A DNA stretch of 42,147 nucleotides from Streptomyces sp. NBC_00078 (GCF_026343335.1 NZ_JAPELX010000004.1:1-42147), one strand, 5' to 3'; counted from the first letter of the stretch, positions 15,997 through 25,027 are shown. The notes: generated by a model not told the origin, from the sequence alone. Numbers and translations: made by a program.

Positions 15997-16817
15997 CGGG
16001 CCAGGGCCCAGTCGACGATGCGGTCGTCGACCTGCTCGGCGCCGAAGTGCTCCATGCCTTTCAGGACGTGCTTGGTCACCTTGACCCACTCGCGGAAGGA
16101 GCCCAGGGTGTACTGGGTGTCGATCCGCTTCAGCAGTGCCTCGTCGACGTCCCGCCACACGGGGTGGGAGTCGGGTACGGCTTTGAGGACCTCGTCCTCG
16201 GTCATGGCGAGGATCTCCAGGCGGATGTAGATCCTGGAGGCGAGCGCCGGGTCGCTCTGCAGGGTCTCGTAGGCCTCCCGGCCACCGACGAACATGATGG
16301 CGGGCTTGGGGTCGCAGTTGTCCCACAGCTTGCGCAGGAACTCGAAGTTCTCCCGCCGGTACTGCTGGGCCTCGTCGCACACGATCACGTACGGGCGCCG
16401 CGGCAGAGTCTCACGCAGCAGTTTGTCGAACGCGGTGGGGGTACCGGGCATCTTGCAGCTGAGGTTCATCTGGTGGAACAGCTCCTCGCGCAGGTCCTTC
16501 GGGCCGGGGCGGGAGCGTGCGAAGTCCAAGGGGAGGATCAGGTCCGGGTTCATTTCCTGGATCGTGGCGCGGGTGCTGAAGCTCTTGCCGAGCCCTGCGT
16601 CGCCGTAGATCACGGACATGGCCTTCGACTCGACGGTGTCGATGACGGTGTCCTTGATCTGTAACAGGGTGTCGGTGGCGACCAGGGTGGAGTCCTCGAG
16701 GCCGAGGAAGAACTGCGGACGCAGGTCAGGCCGGCGGCGCGGTGCCGTGGCGGGCTGACCCGCGTCCGGCGCAGCGCGGCGTTTGGGCATGTGCTTGCGT
16801 TTCGGAGCAGTGGTCAT
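15990..16817 (-). CDS. TnsC/TniB-like AAA+ ATPase (transposition regulator)
   Basis: A 275-residue ATPase directly downstream of the transposase; its ATG overlaps the transposase stop (ATGA, 16814-16817). A basic N-terminus (residues 1-35, rich in Lys/Arg/Pro) precedes the AAA+ core. The core has Walker A GDAGLGKS (72-79), Walker B YVIVCDEAQQ with D148/E149, sensor-like AIMFVGG and a C-terminal helical lid ending GSFREWVKVTKHVL. This matches MuB/TnsC/TniB proteins, which bind DNA and ATP, mark the target and stimulate the transposase. The basic N-terminus probably contacts DNA or the transposase. Confidence 0.85.
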   Translation of the reverse strand: MTTAPKRKHMPKRRAAPDAGQPATAPRRRPDLRPQFFLGLEDSTLVATDTLLQIKDTVIDTVESKAMSVIYGDAGLGKSFSTRATIQEMNPDLILPLDFARSRPGPKDLREELFHQMNLSCKMPGTPTAFDKLLRETLPRRPYVIVCDEAQQYRRENFEFLRKLWDNCDPKPAIMFVGGREAYETLQSDPALASRIYIRLEILAMTEDEVLKAVPDSHPVWRDVDEALLKRIDTQYTLGSFREWVKVTKHVLKGMEHFGAEQVDDRIVDWALARC

Positions 16818-18589
16818 GAGGCGTCGTCCTCCGTTGAAGGAACAGGGGTCTGGCCGGGGCGCCGCCAGGTGGGCGGGAGCGGGGTCAGGGGCTGGTAGGG
16901 CTGTACGCTCCGTCGCGGCGGTGTGGATGGGGTGGTGCCCTCCAGTTCGGCGCGTGCCTCCTGTTCCGTCATGCGGAGGGCACGGACGGGGAGTTCGGGC
17001 TGAGTGGAGGGCAGGTGGCGTTCCCGCCTGCGATCGGCGGAGCGTTTCAAGGCCTGGCGCAGCACCTCGCTGTGCTCGTCACGGTCGCTGAGGACTGCCT
17101 TGCGCATCTCCTCGCTGGCCTCGTTGCTGAGGAAGGCCCGGCCGAGATAGCGGTTGCCACGGAAGGTATAGAGGTCGATCTCGTGGTCGTGGTGGGGCAT
17201 CCACCGCACGCGCAGTTCCAGACCGATGCGTCCCACCCCCTTCTCCGGCATGTAGTAGCGGTTACGGAACTCCACTCCGTGACTGGTGACCTTGTGGATC
17301 TTGTTGTCGCTCTCCAGCATGAACGCGCGCAGTTCTTCCGGGCTGGGCTCGGGCCGGATCTCGGTGGGATCGCTCAGCCACGCTTCAAGCGGTGTCATCC
17401 CGGTCCGTTCAAGGACGTGCTGGGTGTTGTGCTCCTCAACCCACTGGCGCAGCTTGTCGACGAACGCCTCGAAGGTCAGGGGCGGGTCCTGGTCGCCGAC
17501 GCGGCGACGGTGGTCAAGCAGGGGCGCCTTGGTGTAGCGGGGCAGGTCAGCGAAGAACCGGGTCACACCGGTGCCGTTCAGCCGCTCGATCCCGCCCTTG
17601 TGGCGGGCGCTGCGCACCTTGTGCATCGGCACACCGAGCAGACCGAAGGTCCGCCGGACGGTCTTGGACATGAAGTCGGAGCCACCGTCGACCCTCACCA
17701 GGTGCGGCAGCCCGCCGGCGGGCCCGTACGGGGGTTCACGCAGCACAGAGGCCCGCACGGCCGCCAGGACCGATCCGCGGTGCGCAGAGCCGGCGGTGAC
17801 CGCCCAGCCCATCACGTTGCTGGTGCCACGGTCCTCGAACCACGTCACCCACACGTTCGACAGCTTCTTGTCGGGCATCATCACGACGGTCGGGGCCTGC
17901 TTATGATCCCCTTCCCACACCTGGTTGCGGGCGACCGCCGGGCGCTGGAAGGCGGGATCGAAACCGCGGGCAGCTGGGATGCCTTCCCGCAGCCCGGCCA
18001 TGAAACCGGGGTCAAGGTCACGGGCGATGGCGTCGTGCAGCGTGGTCAGGCCGATCGGCCTCTCCCCCGCCCTCTTGGCCTCACGCACCAGATGCTCGTG
18101 GGCACGCTTGACGTTGCCCCGGTAGTCGGCGAGGACATCGATGATCTCTTCGGTGATCCGGAAACGCCTGCGTTCGGGCTTCTCCGGTGAGCCGGACCCT
18201 TCCGCCTCGGCCAGCCAGCGCCACGCCTGCCGCAGACTCACGTCCACCGACTCGGCAATGAGCCTCATGTGCGCGGTGGTCAGCTCCCCCGACTCCCGCA
18301 GCCTGAGCATCTGACGGACGGCAGCAGGCCTCAGCTCGTCGCGGGGCCGTTCCAGACCCGTCTCCGACTCATCGTCCACGGTGATCACCGTCGGCAGAAC
18401 CTGTAAGACCAGCAAGCGAATAGCGGCGCAGCGCTCAAGTACAGCCTCCCCCGGCAGAGGTAACAGAGGCGGCACGGTCGGGTGCCGCACAGCGTGGATT
18501 GAGGCTAAATGCGGCGTGACCGAATCGGAGGAGGCTGTCACTGGAACGAGTGGGCTCTGGGCCGTTTCGCCTTCACTCAGCGAGAACAT
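16814..18589 (-). CDS. DDE transposase (TnsB/TniA/MuA-like)
   Basis: A 591-residue integrase-type transposase. An HTH-rich N-terminus (about 90-190) precedes an rve/DDE core with D228 (WEGDHKQ), D301 (LVRVDGGSD) and E335 (GGIERLNG). The D-x33-E spacing is normal for the family. A Mu-transposase C-terminal beta-barrel-like region follows (GVEFRNRYYMPEKGVGRIGLELRVRWMPHHDHEIDLY), then a basic, Pro-rich tail that probably recruits the ATPase. The enzyme cuts and joins the transposon ends. If ATG 18589 is the true start, codon 28 is the rare leucine codon TTA (18506-18508), which would make expression depend on the bldA tRNA. Confidence 0.9.
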   Translation of the reverse strand: MFSLSEGETAQSPLVPVTASSDSVTPHLASIHAVRHPTVPPLLPLPGEAVLERCAAIRLLVLQVLPTVITVDDESETGLERPRDELRPAAVRQMLRLRESGELTTAHMRLIAESVDVSLRQAWRWLAEAEGSGSPEKPERRRFRITEEIIDVLADYRGNVKRAHEHLVREAKRAGERPIGLTTLHDAIARDLDPGFMAGLREGIPAARGFDPAFQRPAVARNQVWEGDHKQAPTVVMMPDKKLSNVWVTWFEDRGTSNVMGWAVTAGSAHRGSVLAAVRASVLREPPYGPAGGLPHLVRVDGGSDFMSKTVRRTFGLLGVPMHKVRSARHKGGIERLNGTGVTRFFADLPRYTKAPLLDHRRRVGDQDPPLTFEAFVDKLRQWVEEHNTQHVLERTGMTPLEAWLSDPTEIRPEPSPEELRAFMLESDNKIHKVTSHGVEFRNRYYMPEKGVGRIGLELRVRWMPHHDHEIDLYTFRGNRYLGRAFLSNEASEEMRKAVLSDRDEHSEVLRQALKRSADRRRERHLPSTQPELPVRALRMTEQEARAELEGTTPSTPPRRSVQPYQPLTPLPPTWRRPGQTPVPSTEDDAS

Positions 18590-18746
18590 GCGCTACTTGA
18601 TGCCTGCGATATGGCCAGGCCGGTGCAGGCCCGGCCCCCCAAGGGCGCCCTTCCGGAGTTCTTCCCCGTAGCCTGTACTGCTCTGTATGGAGTGCCGCTC
18701 TGCACGTACGTGCACCGAACTCGCCAACAGGGAAGCGGGAACGCCC

Positions 18747-19793
18747 ATGGCTGTCCGTAGCCCGTGGCCCTGCCTACAGCCGTCGATGCCATATGGGACA
18801 CCTACGCCCCCTGGTCCTCCACCGGTCCAGGTCATCGTCGACCCCGTGGACGACCCCGCGCTCATGCGTGCGGCTCTGCTGGCCCATGCTCCAGAAGAGG
18901 GGCGGATAACCGTTCACCTTGCGCCCTCACGGTATCCCTCACGCATGCTCTTTCAAGAGATGCTTACCCAACTGGGCAAGAATCCGTATGGGAGATCCAA
19001 TACCGAGGCCGCTGACACGCTGAGGGGACAGGTTTTTATTTGGATCACCGCATTGGGGATCAGGCATGTCATCTTCTGTCGCGCCCACAACAGTCGGTGG
19101 GACCGAGTCTGGGAAGTCCTGCTCGCGCTGCGCCAATCCGCGAACTTGCGTCTTACCGCGCTGTGGCACCGGCCTTGGACCGGCACCCCACATCTGGCCC
19201 GCGTGCCACACCGGGTGGTCAGGGCCCGGTCCGCCGCGCGGGCGGCCTTGCTGAATACGCCACAACCTCTCTGTCCGACAGAGAGTGGAACATCACTGAA
19301 GGTGACAGCGGTAAGCCGACCTTTGCCAGAGCCTGTATTCTCCGACGCCCTTCCAGGACACACAGCGCTAAGTGGCCGCATGGATGAGCCGTTGTGTCCA
19401 GGCGCCGACACGATCCAGTATTCTCCGTCACGCCCGAACGGCCTGCGGATGCACCCCAGCCCAGAGGTTATCGCTGGCCTGCTACAGATCGCCGACCCCG
19501 CAATTGCCGCGATCTTGACGACCGCAACGGTCACCGGCCTTGGTCTACGCGCACTCTCCAACACACGAACTTGCGACGTATCCGTAGTCGGCGACTTGCT
19601 CAAGACACATGGAGGCGTAGGCTACGACTTTCACGGGCAGTGCGCACTGCATATGATGCCGCGATGGGCCCAGCCAGTCCTCAGAGCAGGTCGACTCAAA
19701 TGCCTCACGTACTACGAACACCCATTCGGTTACGCCAAGAAGCGCGAGAAAATGCTTCAGAACGCCGCCCGCGATATTGGGCTTCCTCTATAG
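18747..19793 (+). CDS. Divergent paralogue of the transposon's degenerate ATPase/integrase-like protein
   Basis: A 348-residue protein from ATG 18747, which has a GGGAAGCGGGA ribosome site; an in-frame ATG at 18687 has none. Residues 25-135 match the N-domain of the 476-residue transposon protein: PPVQVIVDPVDDPALMRAALL, EGRITVHLAPS, and IRHVIFCRAHNSRWDRVWEVLLALR with RAH at 112-114. The C-terminal part (AIAAILTTATVTGLGLRALSNTRTCDV) has the shape of a tyrosine-recombinase helix pair, but TGLG replaces the TGxR that would carry the catalytic Arg. It is transcribed away from the transposase across a ~160-bp gap and has lower GC than its neighbours. It probably belongs to the same element. Confidence 0.6.
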   Translation: MAVRSPWPCLQPSMPYGTPTPPGPPPVQVIVDPVDDPALMRAALLAHAPEEGRITVHLAPSRYPSRMLFQEMLTQLGKNPYGRSNTEAADTLRGQVFIWITALGIRHVIFCRAHNSRWDRVWEVLLALRQSANLRLTALWHRPWTGTPHLARVPHRVVRARSAARAALLNTPQPLCPTESGTSLKVTAVSRPLPEPVFSDALPGHTALSGRMDEPLCPGADTIQYSPSRPNGLRMHPSPEVIAGLLQIADPAIAAILTTATVTGLGLRALSNTRTCDVSVVGDLLKTHGGVGYDFHGQCALHMMPRWAQPVLRAGRLKCLTYYEHPFGYAKKREKMLQNAARDIGLPL

Positions 19794-19877
19794 ACCGCGT
19801 GGTCCCGAACGTCGGCGACCAGCCTTTGTCACCGGCCAGCAGGTCAGCACCACGCAGGTCACGAGCGAGCAGAAGGC

Positions 19878-20594
19878 TTACCGACGACGACCTCCGAGAT
19901 CTTCAAGACGGTCAATCTGAATCTTGAGGGCAGCCGTCGCGCGCTCAACCTGCGGGGCCTTTTCCAGCGCGGCGACGAGGTCTCGTGCGGCGTGGGCGAG
20001 CGTCGGGGCGGTGTCCGGAAGTTCCCGAAGCCGGAAAGCGGCTGTGTTCAGCAGCTCAACGGTGTCGGGCGAGAGACCGAACCCGTGCACTCGAGGGTCA
20101 GCCAGTGAAGTGGTGAGCATGCCGAGCAACTCGGCCATCTGGGGCGCGAACCGCCGGAACTCCTCCAGGGCTGGCCCCACTTGGTCAAGGAGGTCAGCCT
20201 GCGCCTTCGCGATCGCGTCGGACAGCGCCTCCTCACTCAGGACGCGGGTGTCCTTGAACCGCTGGAGGCTTTCGCCCTCCCGGCGCTGCTTCCAGCTCTC
20301 CAGCTCCCACACCGTGTAGCGGTCGCGGTACTTCCCGTCGATCAGCTTGTGGTGAGGTTCGCAGAGCAGCAGCAGGTTGGCGAAGCTGTTCACGTCTCCC
20401 GGCCAGGCCGGATCGGCCCGGGGCCCATTGGCTTCGAATGCGCGGATGTGGGCGATCTGCACATTCGTCATCGGCACCCCGTTGACCTCACGGATCACCG
20501 GTGTGGGGCACGGAGGGTCAGGCCAGTAGCAGTACCCGCGGGACAGATCCATCAGCGCCATGATCACAGCGTTGCTGTAGTAACGGCTCGCCAT
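19878..20594 (-). CDS. HNH endonuclease domain protein
   Basis: A 238-residue protein from ATG 20594, preceded by GGGGTGG. The N-terminal ~110 residues carry an HNH-type site: a Cys pair (GYCYWPDPPCPTP), then IAHIRAFEANGPRADP, then NSFANLLLLCEPHHKLID. The last is the usual H...N...H arrangement for metal-dependent DNA cleavage. The second half is helical, with heptad-like regions (LLDQVGPALEEFRRFAPQMAELLGMLT and ALEKAPQVERATAALKIQIDRLEDL) suggesting a coiled-coil or sensor part. It lies next to, and on the same strand as, the NACHT-nuclease gene, so a defence role is possible, although a 300-bp gap separates them. Confidence 0.75.
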   Translation of the reverse strand: MASRYYSNAVIMALMDLSRGYCYWPDPPCPTPVIREVNGVPMTNVQIAHIRAFEANGPRADPAWPGDVNSFANLLLLCEPHHKLIDGKYRDRYTVWELESWKQRREGESLQRFKDTRVLSEEALSDAIAKAQADLLDQVGPALEEFRRFAPQMAELLGMLTTSLADPRVHGFGLSPDTVELLNTAAFRLRELPDTAPTLAHAARDLVAALEKAPQVERATAALKIQIDRLEDLGGRRR

Positions 20595-20896
20595 CGCCAC
20601 CCCGGTGAGGAATCCAAGGTCCACACCATAGGAGGGCCGCCGGGGCTGTGTGGACGTGCAATCCGGCCACGGCGGCCGGGCCATGCCCAGGCCCCCGAGC
20701 GTGAGCCGCCCCCTCTTCCTCACCTGCCGCGCCATCGGGGCCCCAGCGCGCCACACACTGGACAGACCCGGAGCACGGCATCGCACCGCGGACCCGGACA
20801 GTGGTCCGGACGCCTCTGCGCAGGCGGATTCCGGCAGCCGCCACTCCAAAGGGGGCGCCAGTCTGGTCCTGCCTCGGTTGGGGCGGACGAAGGGGG
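20595..20896 (-). other. Intergenic gap between the NACHT and HNH genes
   Basis: About 300 bp with no convincing gene. Open frames across it are continuations of neighbouring shadow frames. The promoter of the HNH gene may lie here. Confidence 0.4.
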
Positions 20897-23800
20897 TCAG
20901 TCGGTCTGGGCTCCGGGAGGCCGGCAGTCGAGGACCCGTGCGCGGACCAGGGCATCTTGCTGTGCGGCCAGTTCCTGCTGCTCGTGCTCGATCTGCTGCG
21001 GGGTGTGGCCGGGCGAGCAGTGCTGCCGCCGCTCGGAGTGCCACTGGTCGCAGTCGAAGAGGCCGACGAGGAAGACGCCAGCGGTGCGGGGGCGGCGCAG
21101 GTAGCGGGCGACCAACTGCTCGGCGAGCGCTGTGGGTAGGCTTCGGTTCCAGCAGCCTTTTGCTTCGATGACCACGGTGAACGGCTCGGTGTCGTGGGAG
21201 GGGTCGGCCGCCTGGATGTGAATGTCTGTGCGGCCTCCTCCGGCACCTGGGCGGTCGACTTGGACCTCGCGATTGAGGATGATGCGCCTTCCGCCGAGGT
21301 GGATCTTGAGCAGGCCCATGACGAGGTCGCTGAAGTCTTCTTCCCATGTCGGCCACATCGCGTTGTAATCGGCTGCGGCGGCGCGGTTCCACAGCAGGAT
21401 GGCCATCCCGTTGGGGCCCGAGAGTGTTTCCTGGACTCGGTCGACGGCCTCCATGACAACGTCCAGGAGTTGGGCTTCGTCGGTGATCACGCGCAGGCTG
21501 TGGTCGGCCGCCAGTTTCTTCAACTGGTGCGCGGGCAGCGGCCGGCTCTGCTGCTGGGCCGCCTGGCGGGCGGTGCGGCGGGCCAGGCGCCGCAGCCAGG
21601 ACGTGTGGCGGGATGTGGAGGCGGCCAGTTGGCCGAGGTGGTCGGCCGCTTGCGGTGTGCCTTTGCTGGCGATCAGCTGGGGCAGGGCGTCGGCGAGGTC
21701 GTGGAGGGTGTCTTCCCGGGTGATCCTGTAGGCGACACCGGGCTCGTGCTCGGTTCGGGGCCGGTGAAGTTCCTCCCGTTCGCACAGGCGTGTGTAGAGG
21801 TCGGCAAGATCGTCTACGTCGAGTTCTGCCACGCCTGCGGGCCAGCGATCGGAGCCGCCGATGGTCATACGGTCGATCACGGCCCTGCACAGCTCGGGAT
21901 CCTCGAACGCCTGACGGATGGGCGGCCAGCTTTCCGGCAGGTCGGGGTAGGACATGAGAGTGCAGGCCGCGGTGATCCAGCGCCCTGGGTCTGGTTCTGC
22001 CCCTTCATGGGGCGGGCCAGCTGCCACGGTGTCTTTGACCTGGGCGAGGGCAGAGGTGTCACCGAGGCCGGACAGGGTGACCGTCACGGCAGCCCAGGCT
22101 GTGTCACTGCGGTCGCATGCAGCAGCCCAGGCCCGCACGACGGCGAGGGCGTCCATCGCGTCCAGTGTGTGCAGGAACCGGACCAGGTCGGTGAGCCGGT
22201 AGGACTCGAGGCGGTCCAGGCATGTCGCAAGCGCGGCCTCGAACGCGTGGCCGGCGTGGCGAGCGCACCGCTTGAAGAGGCTGTGGTGCAGGTCCGCCTC
22301 CTGCGCGGGGGGTGTCATCGTGGCCAGCGCGAGCGCCCACCCGGTCCACCGCTCGATGTCTGTTGCGGGCACTGTGGCTTGCCATGCGTCGGCCGACACG
22401 AATCCTGCCGCGGTCAACTCTGGTACGTCGGTCCATTCGGTGCCCCAGGCTGAGACGTCGTGCGGCTTCCATGCGGGGGCGGTGGCCAGGACGTGCAGGG
22501 CGGCGTGGAACAGCTTCGCGTGCAGAGCGCCGTCCATGGGCGGGCATGACGGTGCTGCGGCCACTGCGGTGAGGTGGAAGGATCCGTCGGAGGGCCGACC
22601 GTCGTGGGTGCGGTAGAGGTGGCCGAAGACCGTGCGCCAGGCAGCGCGGACCTGGTCCGGGGCGGCAGTGTGGACCGCCTCCAGCGCTGCGGTGAACTGG
22701 TCCTCGTCGAAGGTGTTGCGGCGCCGCTGCTCTTGCTCGCCCTTCTGCCTACGGAGCTGCCACTCGGGGGGCGGAGCGTCCCACCAGGCGGTGGCGTTCC
22801 TAAGTTCGTCATCGGCCTGCTGGGCCTGTTCGATGGCCTCGTGCAGCCGCGCGTCATCCGGCCGCTGTCTGCGGCTGAAGAGCGGCTGCGCCGTACGCCG
22901 CATCTCTTGTGGCAGGTCCGGCCAGCGCTCGGCCCAGTACAACAGGTCTTCGTCCGGGAACAGCCCCACTTCCGGGGTGGTGAAGGTGAGTTCCAGTACA
23001 TGCTCCTGGCTGCTGTGGCGCAGGACGTAGTCGGCAAGACGGCGGCGCAGAGCGGGCACGGCATTCAAGGAGTCGTGCAGGTATTCGAGTGGGGTGCGTG
23101 CGTCGCTGGTGTGGGACAGCTCCGGGTAGGCCGCCAGGGCGACGAGCGCCCGGCCGGCCTGCTCCTCGCGGAACACCGGGCTGCCGAGGCCAGGGTGGCT
23201 GATGATGTGGATGCACCTCGCCAGCAGTGCAGTGGCGATCAGGGACTTGGGGGTTTGGTCCTCAAGGGCTGTGCGGCACCAGGCCAGAGCCTCGTCGGCA
23301 TGCTCTGCCGAAATCAGGTCCATGGCCTTCTCCAGCTCCGGCCGGTAGATGAACGACCGTTGGGCAGGGAGCAGGTCGAAGTACTCGGTCAGTGGCAGGT
23401 GCTGCGGCCACAGATGGTCCAGCGCTGCTTCGGCAACGCCGGTCTTCGCGTCCGCGGCCAGGGCGCGCATTCTGGCGACGACCTCGTCGCCGTGCACGGT
23501 TCCCTCGGCGATCGCGTGCAGAGCGAAGGAGCGAAGCCGCGTCGGCAGCGTGATGTCCTCCGCGAAGGACAGTAGGGCGGGCGTTAGTTGGGCTGGCTGG
23601 CACTGTGCAGCGATCCACAAAGCCAAGTACGTCTGATCCGGGTCGGCGTCGCGGACCAGGAACGGGGTCAGCTGTGCGAACAGAGAGGGGTGGGTCAGCC
23701 GTTTGAGGAGTGCGAAGTCGATGCGGTCGAAGCCCTCGTCGGGGGCTTCATCCAGGAGTGCCTGGGCGGCCTGCTGCCGGTAGTCGGCCGACAGCGAGGG

Positions 23801-25027
23801 CAGGTCGGCCAGGAGAAGGACCCGCGGGTCGTGGACGAGTAGATCCTCGAATAGCTCCAGGTCGTCGGCCGCGAGGCGGGCGGCGATCTCCTCCTGCTCT
23901 GGCACGATGTGGCGCGCTGAGCCGCTGCCTGCCCACAAAAGCTCGCTTCGCACCGCCGGGGCGATGTGCTCACGCAGGTACTGCGCCGCCAGGTGTTCCT
24001 GGTAGCTGCGGTGGGCAAACACCCAGCGCCGCTGCCCCACCGGTGTCAGCAAGGAGGACTCGGTCAGGTGCAGCAGTTCATGGCGGCGGCACTCCAGTTG
24101 CGGAACGAGTCCGGGAAGGGCGGGGTCGACAAGGCTGTCGAGATGTAGTTCGCCCTCTCGCGCCGGCTCCCGGTCGGCGAGGGCCGGGATGCGGCTGAAC
24201 TGCAGAGCGGCTGCCGCCCAGCGGGCCACTTCCAGCAGGTGATCCACCGCTGGCCGTTCCTGGCGCTGTACAAACCCCTGCGGCCAGCTCTCCGTGCACA
24301 GCCTGCGGCAGGCCTGGTTGTAGGCCTCGGCCACCGTCTTGGGGAGAGCTTCTCCTTCGGCCTGAGCATCCAGCAGCGGGATCAGCGTGACAGGCTGCTC
24401 TGCCAGGGCCGCAAGGCCCCGGCCGCTCACCTCCTCGGCGAACGCTGCCCCGTCCAGGCCGCGCTGCCAGGCCGCGCTCTCCACGTCGTGCCGAGTCAGA
24501 GGCTCCAGCGTCATCAACGTCACCTGGTCCGCATCCGGCCACAGCCCCCGCAACCCGCTTTCCAGCGCCTCGGGCCATCGGGTGGTACGGCAGGTGATCC
24601 GCAAGCGCAGCCTTTCGCGCTGTGGCTCCGACAACGCCCGCAGTTGCAGCAGGAGGACTCTGTCGAGACCAGGGATGTCGCTCAGGCCCTCATCCAGCCC
24701 GTCCAGTAGCACATACCGCGGCCCGTCTCCTTGCCCATGCAGGTGCTGCTGCAGTGTGCTGCCCGCCGAGGCCGTATCGGCGACGTCCCGGCCCAGATGC
24801 AGCCAAGGCGCCGCCTCTGCACCCTGGTCCCTGAGCAGGCCGTGCTCCTGTTCCAGAGCCACGGACTTGCCCGCACCGCGCTCCCCCAACACCACAACGA
24901 CCGGCACATCCCGCATCTCGTCCAGCCGCACCGGACTGCCGACATCCCACCCGCCATCGAAGGCATCGGCCCGGGCACTGCTCTCGGCCTGCAGGGGTCG
25001 CAACGACCGTCGCCACGCGTATCGCAT
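20897..25027 (-). CDS. NACHT-type STAND NTPase with C-terminal PD-(D/E)xK nuclease domain
   Basis: A 1376-residue protein. Near the N-terminus is a P-loop GERGAGKS (48-55). A Walker B of NACHT style follows (YVLLDGLDEG, D109 with D112/E113), then an arginine-rich sensor (LRLRITCRTTRWPEAL) and a winged-helix-like region. Residues ~380-1180 are a long alpha-helical array, probably the sensor that recognises an invader. Near the C-terminus lies a restriction-nuclease-like core: D1268 (RTDIHIQ), E1288-x-K1290 (FTVVIEAKGCW) and Q1304. NACHT/Avs-type proteins oligomerise on a phage trigger and switch on an effector. Here the effector seems to be DNA cleavage, placed at the C-terminus. It probably works in the cytoplasm. 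The HNH gene downstream may be a partner. Confidence 0.8.
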   Translation of the reverse strand: MRYAWRRSLRPLQAESSARADAFDGGWDVGSPVRLDEMRDVPVVVVLGERGAGKSVALEQEHGLLRDQGAEAAPWLHLGRDVADTASAGSTLQQHLHGQGDGPRYVLLDGLDEGLSDIPGLDRVLLLQLRALSEPQRERLRLRITCRTTRWPEALESGLRGLWPDADQVTLMTLEPLTRHDVESAAWQRGLDGAAFAEEVSGRGLAALAEQPVTLIPLLDAQAEGEALPKTVAEAYNQACRRLCTESWPQGFVQRQERPAVDHLLEVARWAAAALQFSRIPALADREPAREGELHLDSLVDPALPGLVPQLECRRHELLHLTESSLLTPVGQRRWVFAHRSYQEHLAAQYLREHIAPAVRSELLWAGSGSARHIVPEQEEIAARLAADDLELFEDLLVHDPRVLLLADLPSLSADYRQQAAQALLDEAPDEGFDRIDFALLKRLTHPSLFAQLTPFLVRDADPDQTYLALWIAAQCQPAQLTPALLSFAEDITLPTRLRSFALHAIAEGTVHGDEVVARMRALAADAKTGVAEAALDHLWPQHLPLTEYFDLLPAQRSFIYRPELEKAMDLISAEHADEALAWCRTALEDQTPKSLIATALLARCIHIISHPGLGSPVFREEQAGRALVALAAYPELSHTSDARTPLEYLHDSLNAVPALRRRLADYVLRHSSQEHVLELTFTTPEVGLFPDEDLLYWAERWPDLPQEMRRTAQPLFSRRQRPDDARLHEAIEQAQQADDELRNATAWWDAPPPEWQLRRQKGEQEQRRRNTFDEDQFTAALEAVHTAAPDQVRAAWRTVFGHLYRTHDGRPSDGSFHLTAVAAAPSCPPMDGALHAKLFHAALHVLATAPAWKPHDVSAWGTEWTDVPELTAAGFVSADAWQATVPATDIERWTGWALALATMTPPAQEADLHHSLFKRCARHAGHAFEAALATCLDRLESYRLTDLVRFLHTLDAMDALAVVRAWAAACDRSDTAWAAVTVTLSGLGDTSALAQVKDTVAAGPPHEGAEPDPGRWITAACTLMSYPDLPESWPPIRQAFEDPELCRAVIDRMTIGGSDRWPAGVAELDVDDLADLYTRLCEREELHRPRTEHEPGVAYRITREDTLHDLADALPQLIASKGTPQAADHLGQLAASTSRHTSWLRRLARRTARQAAQQQSRPLPAHQLKKLAADHSLRVITDEAQLLDVVMEAVDRVQETLSGPNGMAILLWNRAAAADYNAMWPTWEEDFSDLVMGLLKIHLGGRRIILNREVQVDRPGAGGGRTDIHIQAADPSHDTEPFTVVIEAKGCWNRSLPTALAEQLVARYLRRPRTAGVFLVGLFDCDQWHSERRQHCSPGHTPQQIEHEQQELAAQQDALVRARVLDCRPPGAQTD

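Larger units (their letters stand above)
12969..18589 (-). mobile_element. Tn7/Tn5053/Mu-like transposition operon
   Basis: Five co-directional genes whose stop and start codons overlap encode a DDE transposase, two AAA+ ATPases, a degenerate ATPase/integrase-like protein and an HTH protein. The transposase-plus-ATPase pair is the core of Tn7, Tn5053 and Mu-type elements. No TnsA-like nuclease or clear TniQ/TnsD is seen. Terminal inverted repeats and target duplications could not be identified by eye, so the real boundaries are unknown. They may extend right to 19793, where a paralogue of the fourth gene lies, or left into the decayed copy at 11883-12833. Confidence 0.65.

Noticed and set aside
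20518..21459. Minus-strand open frame overlapping the NACHT 3' end
   Set aside because: It runs out of frame through the nuclease domain and has Ser/Pro/Arg-rich noise.
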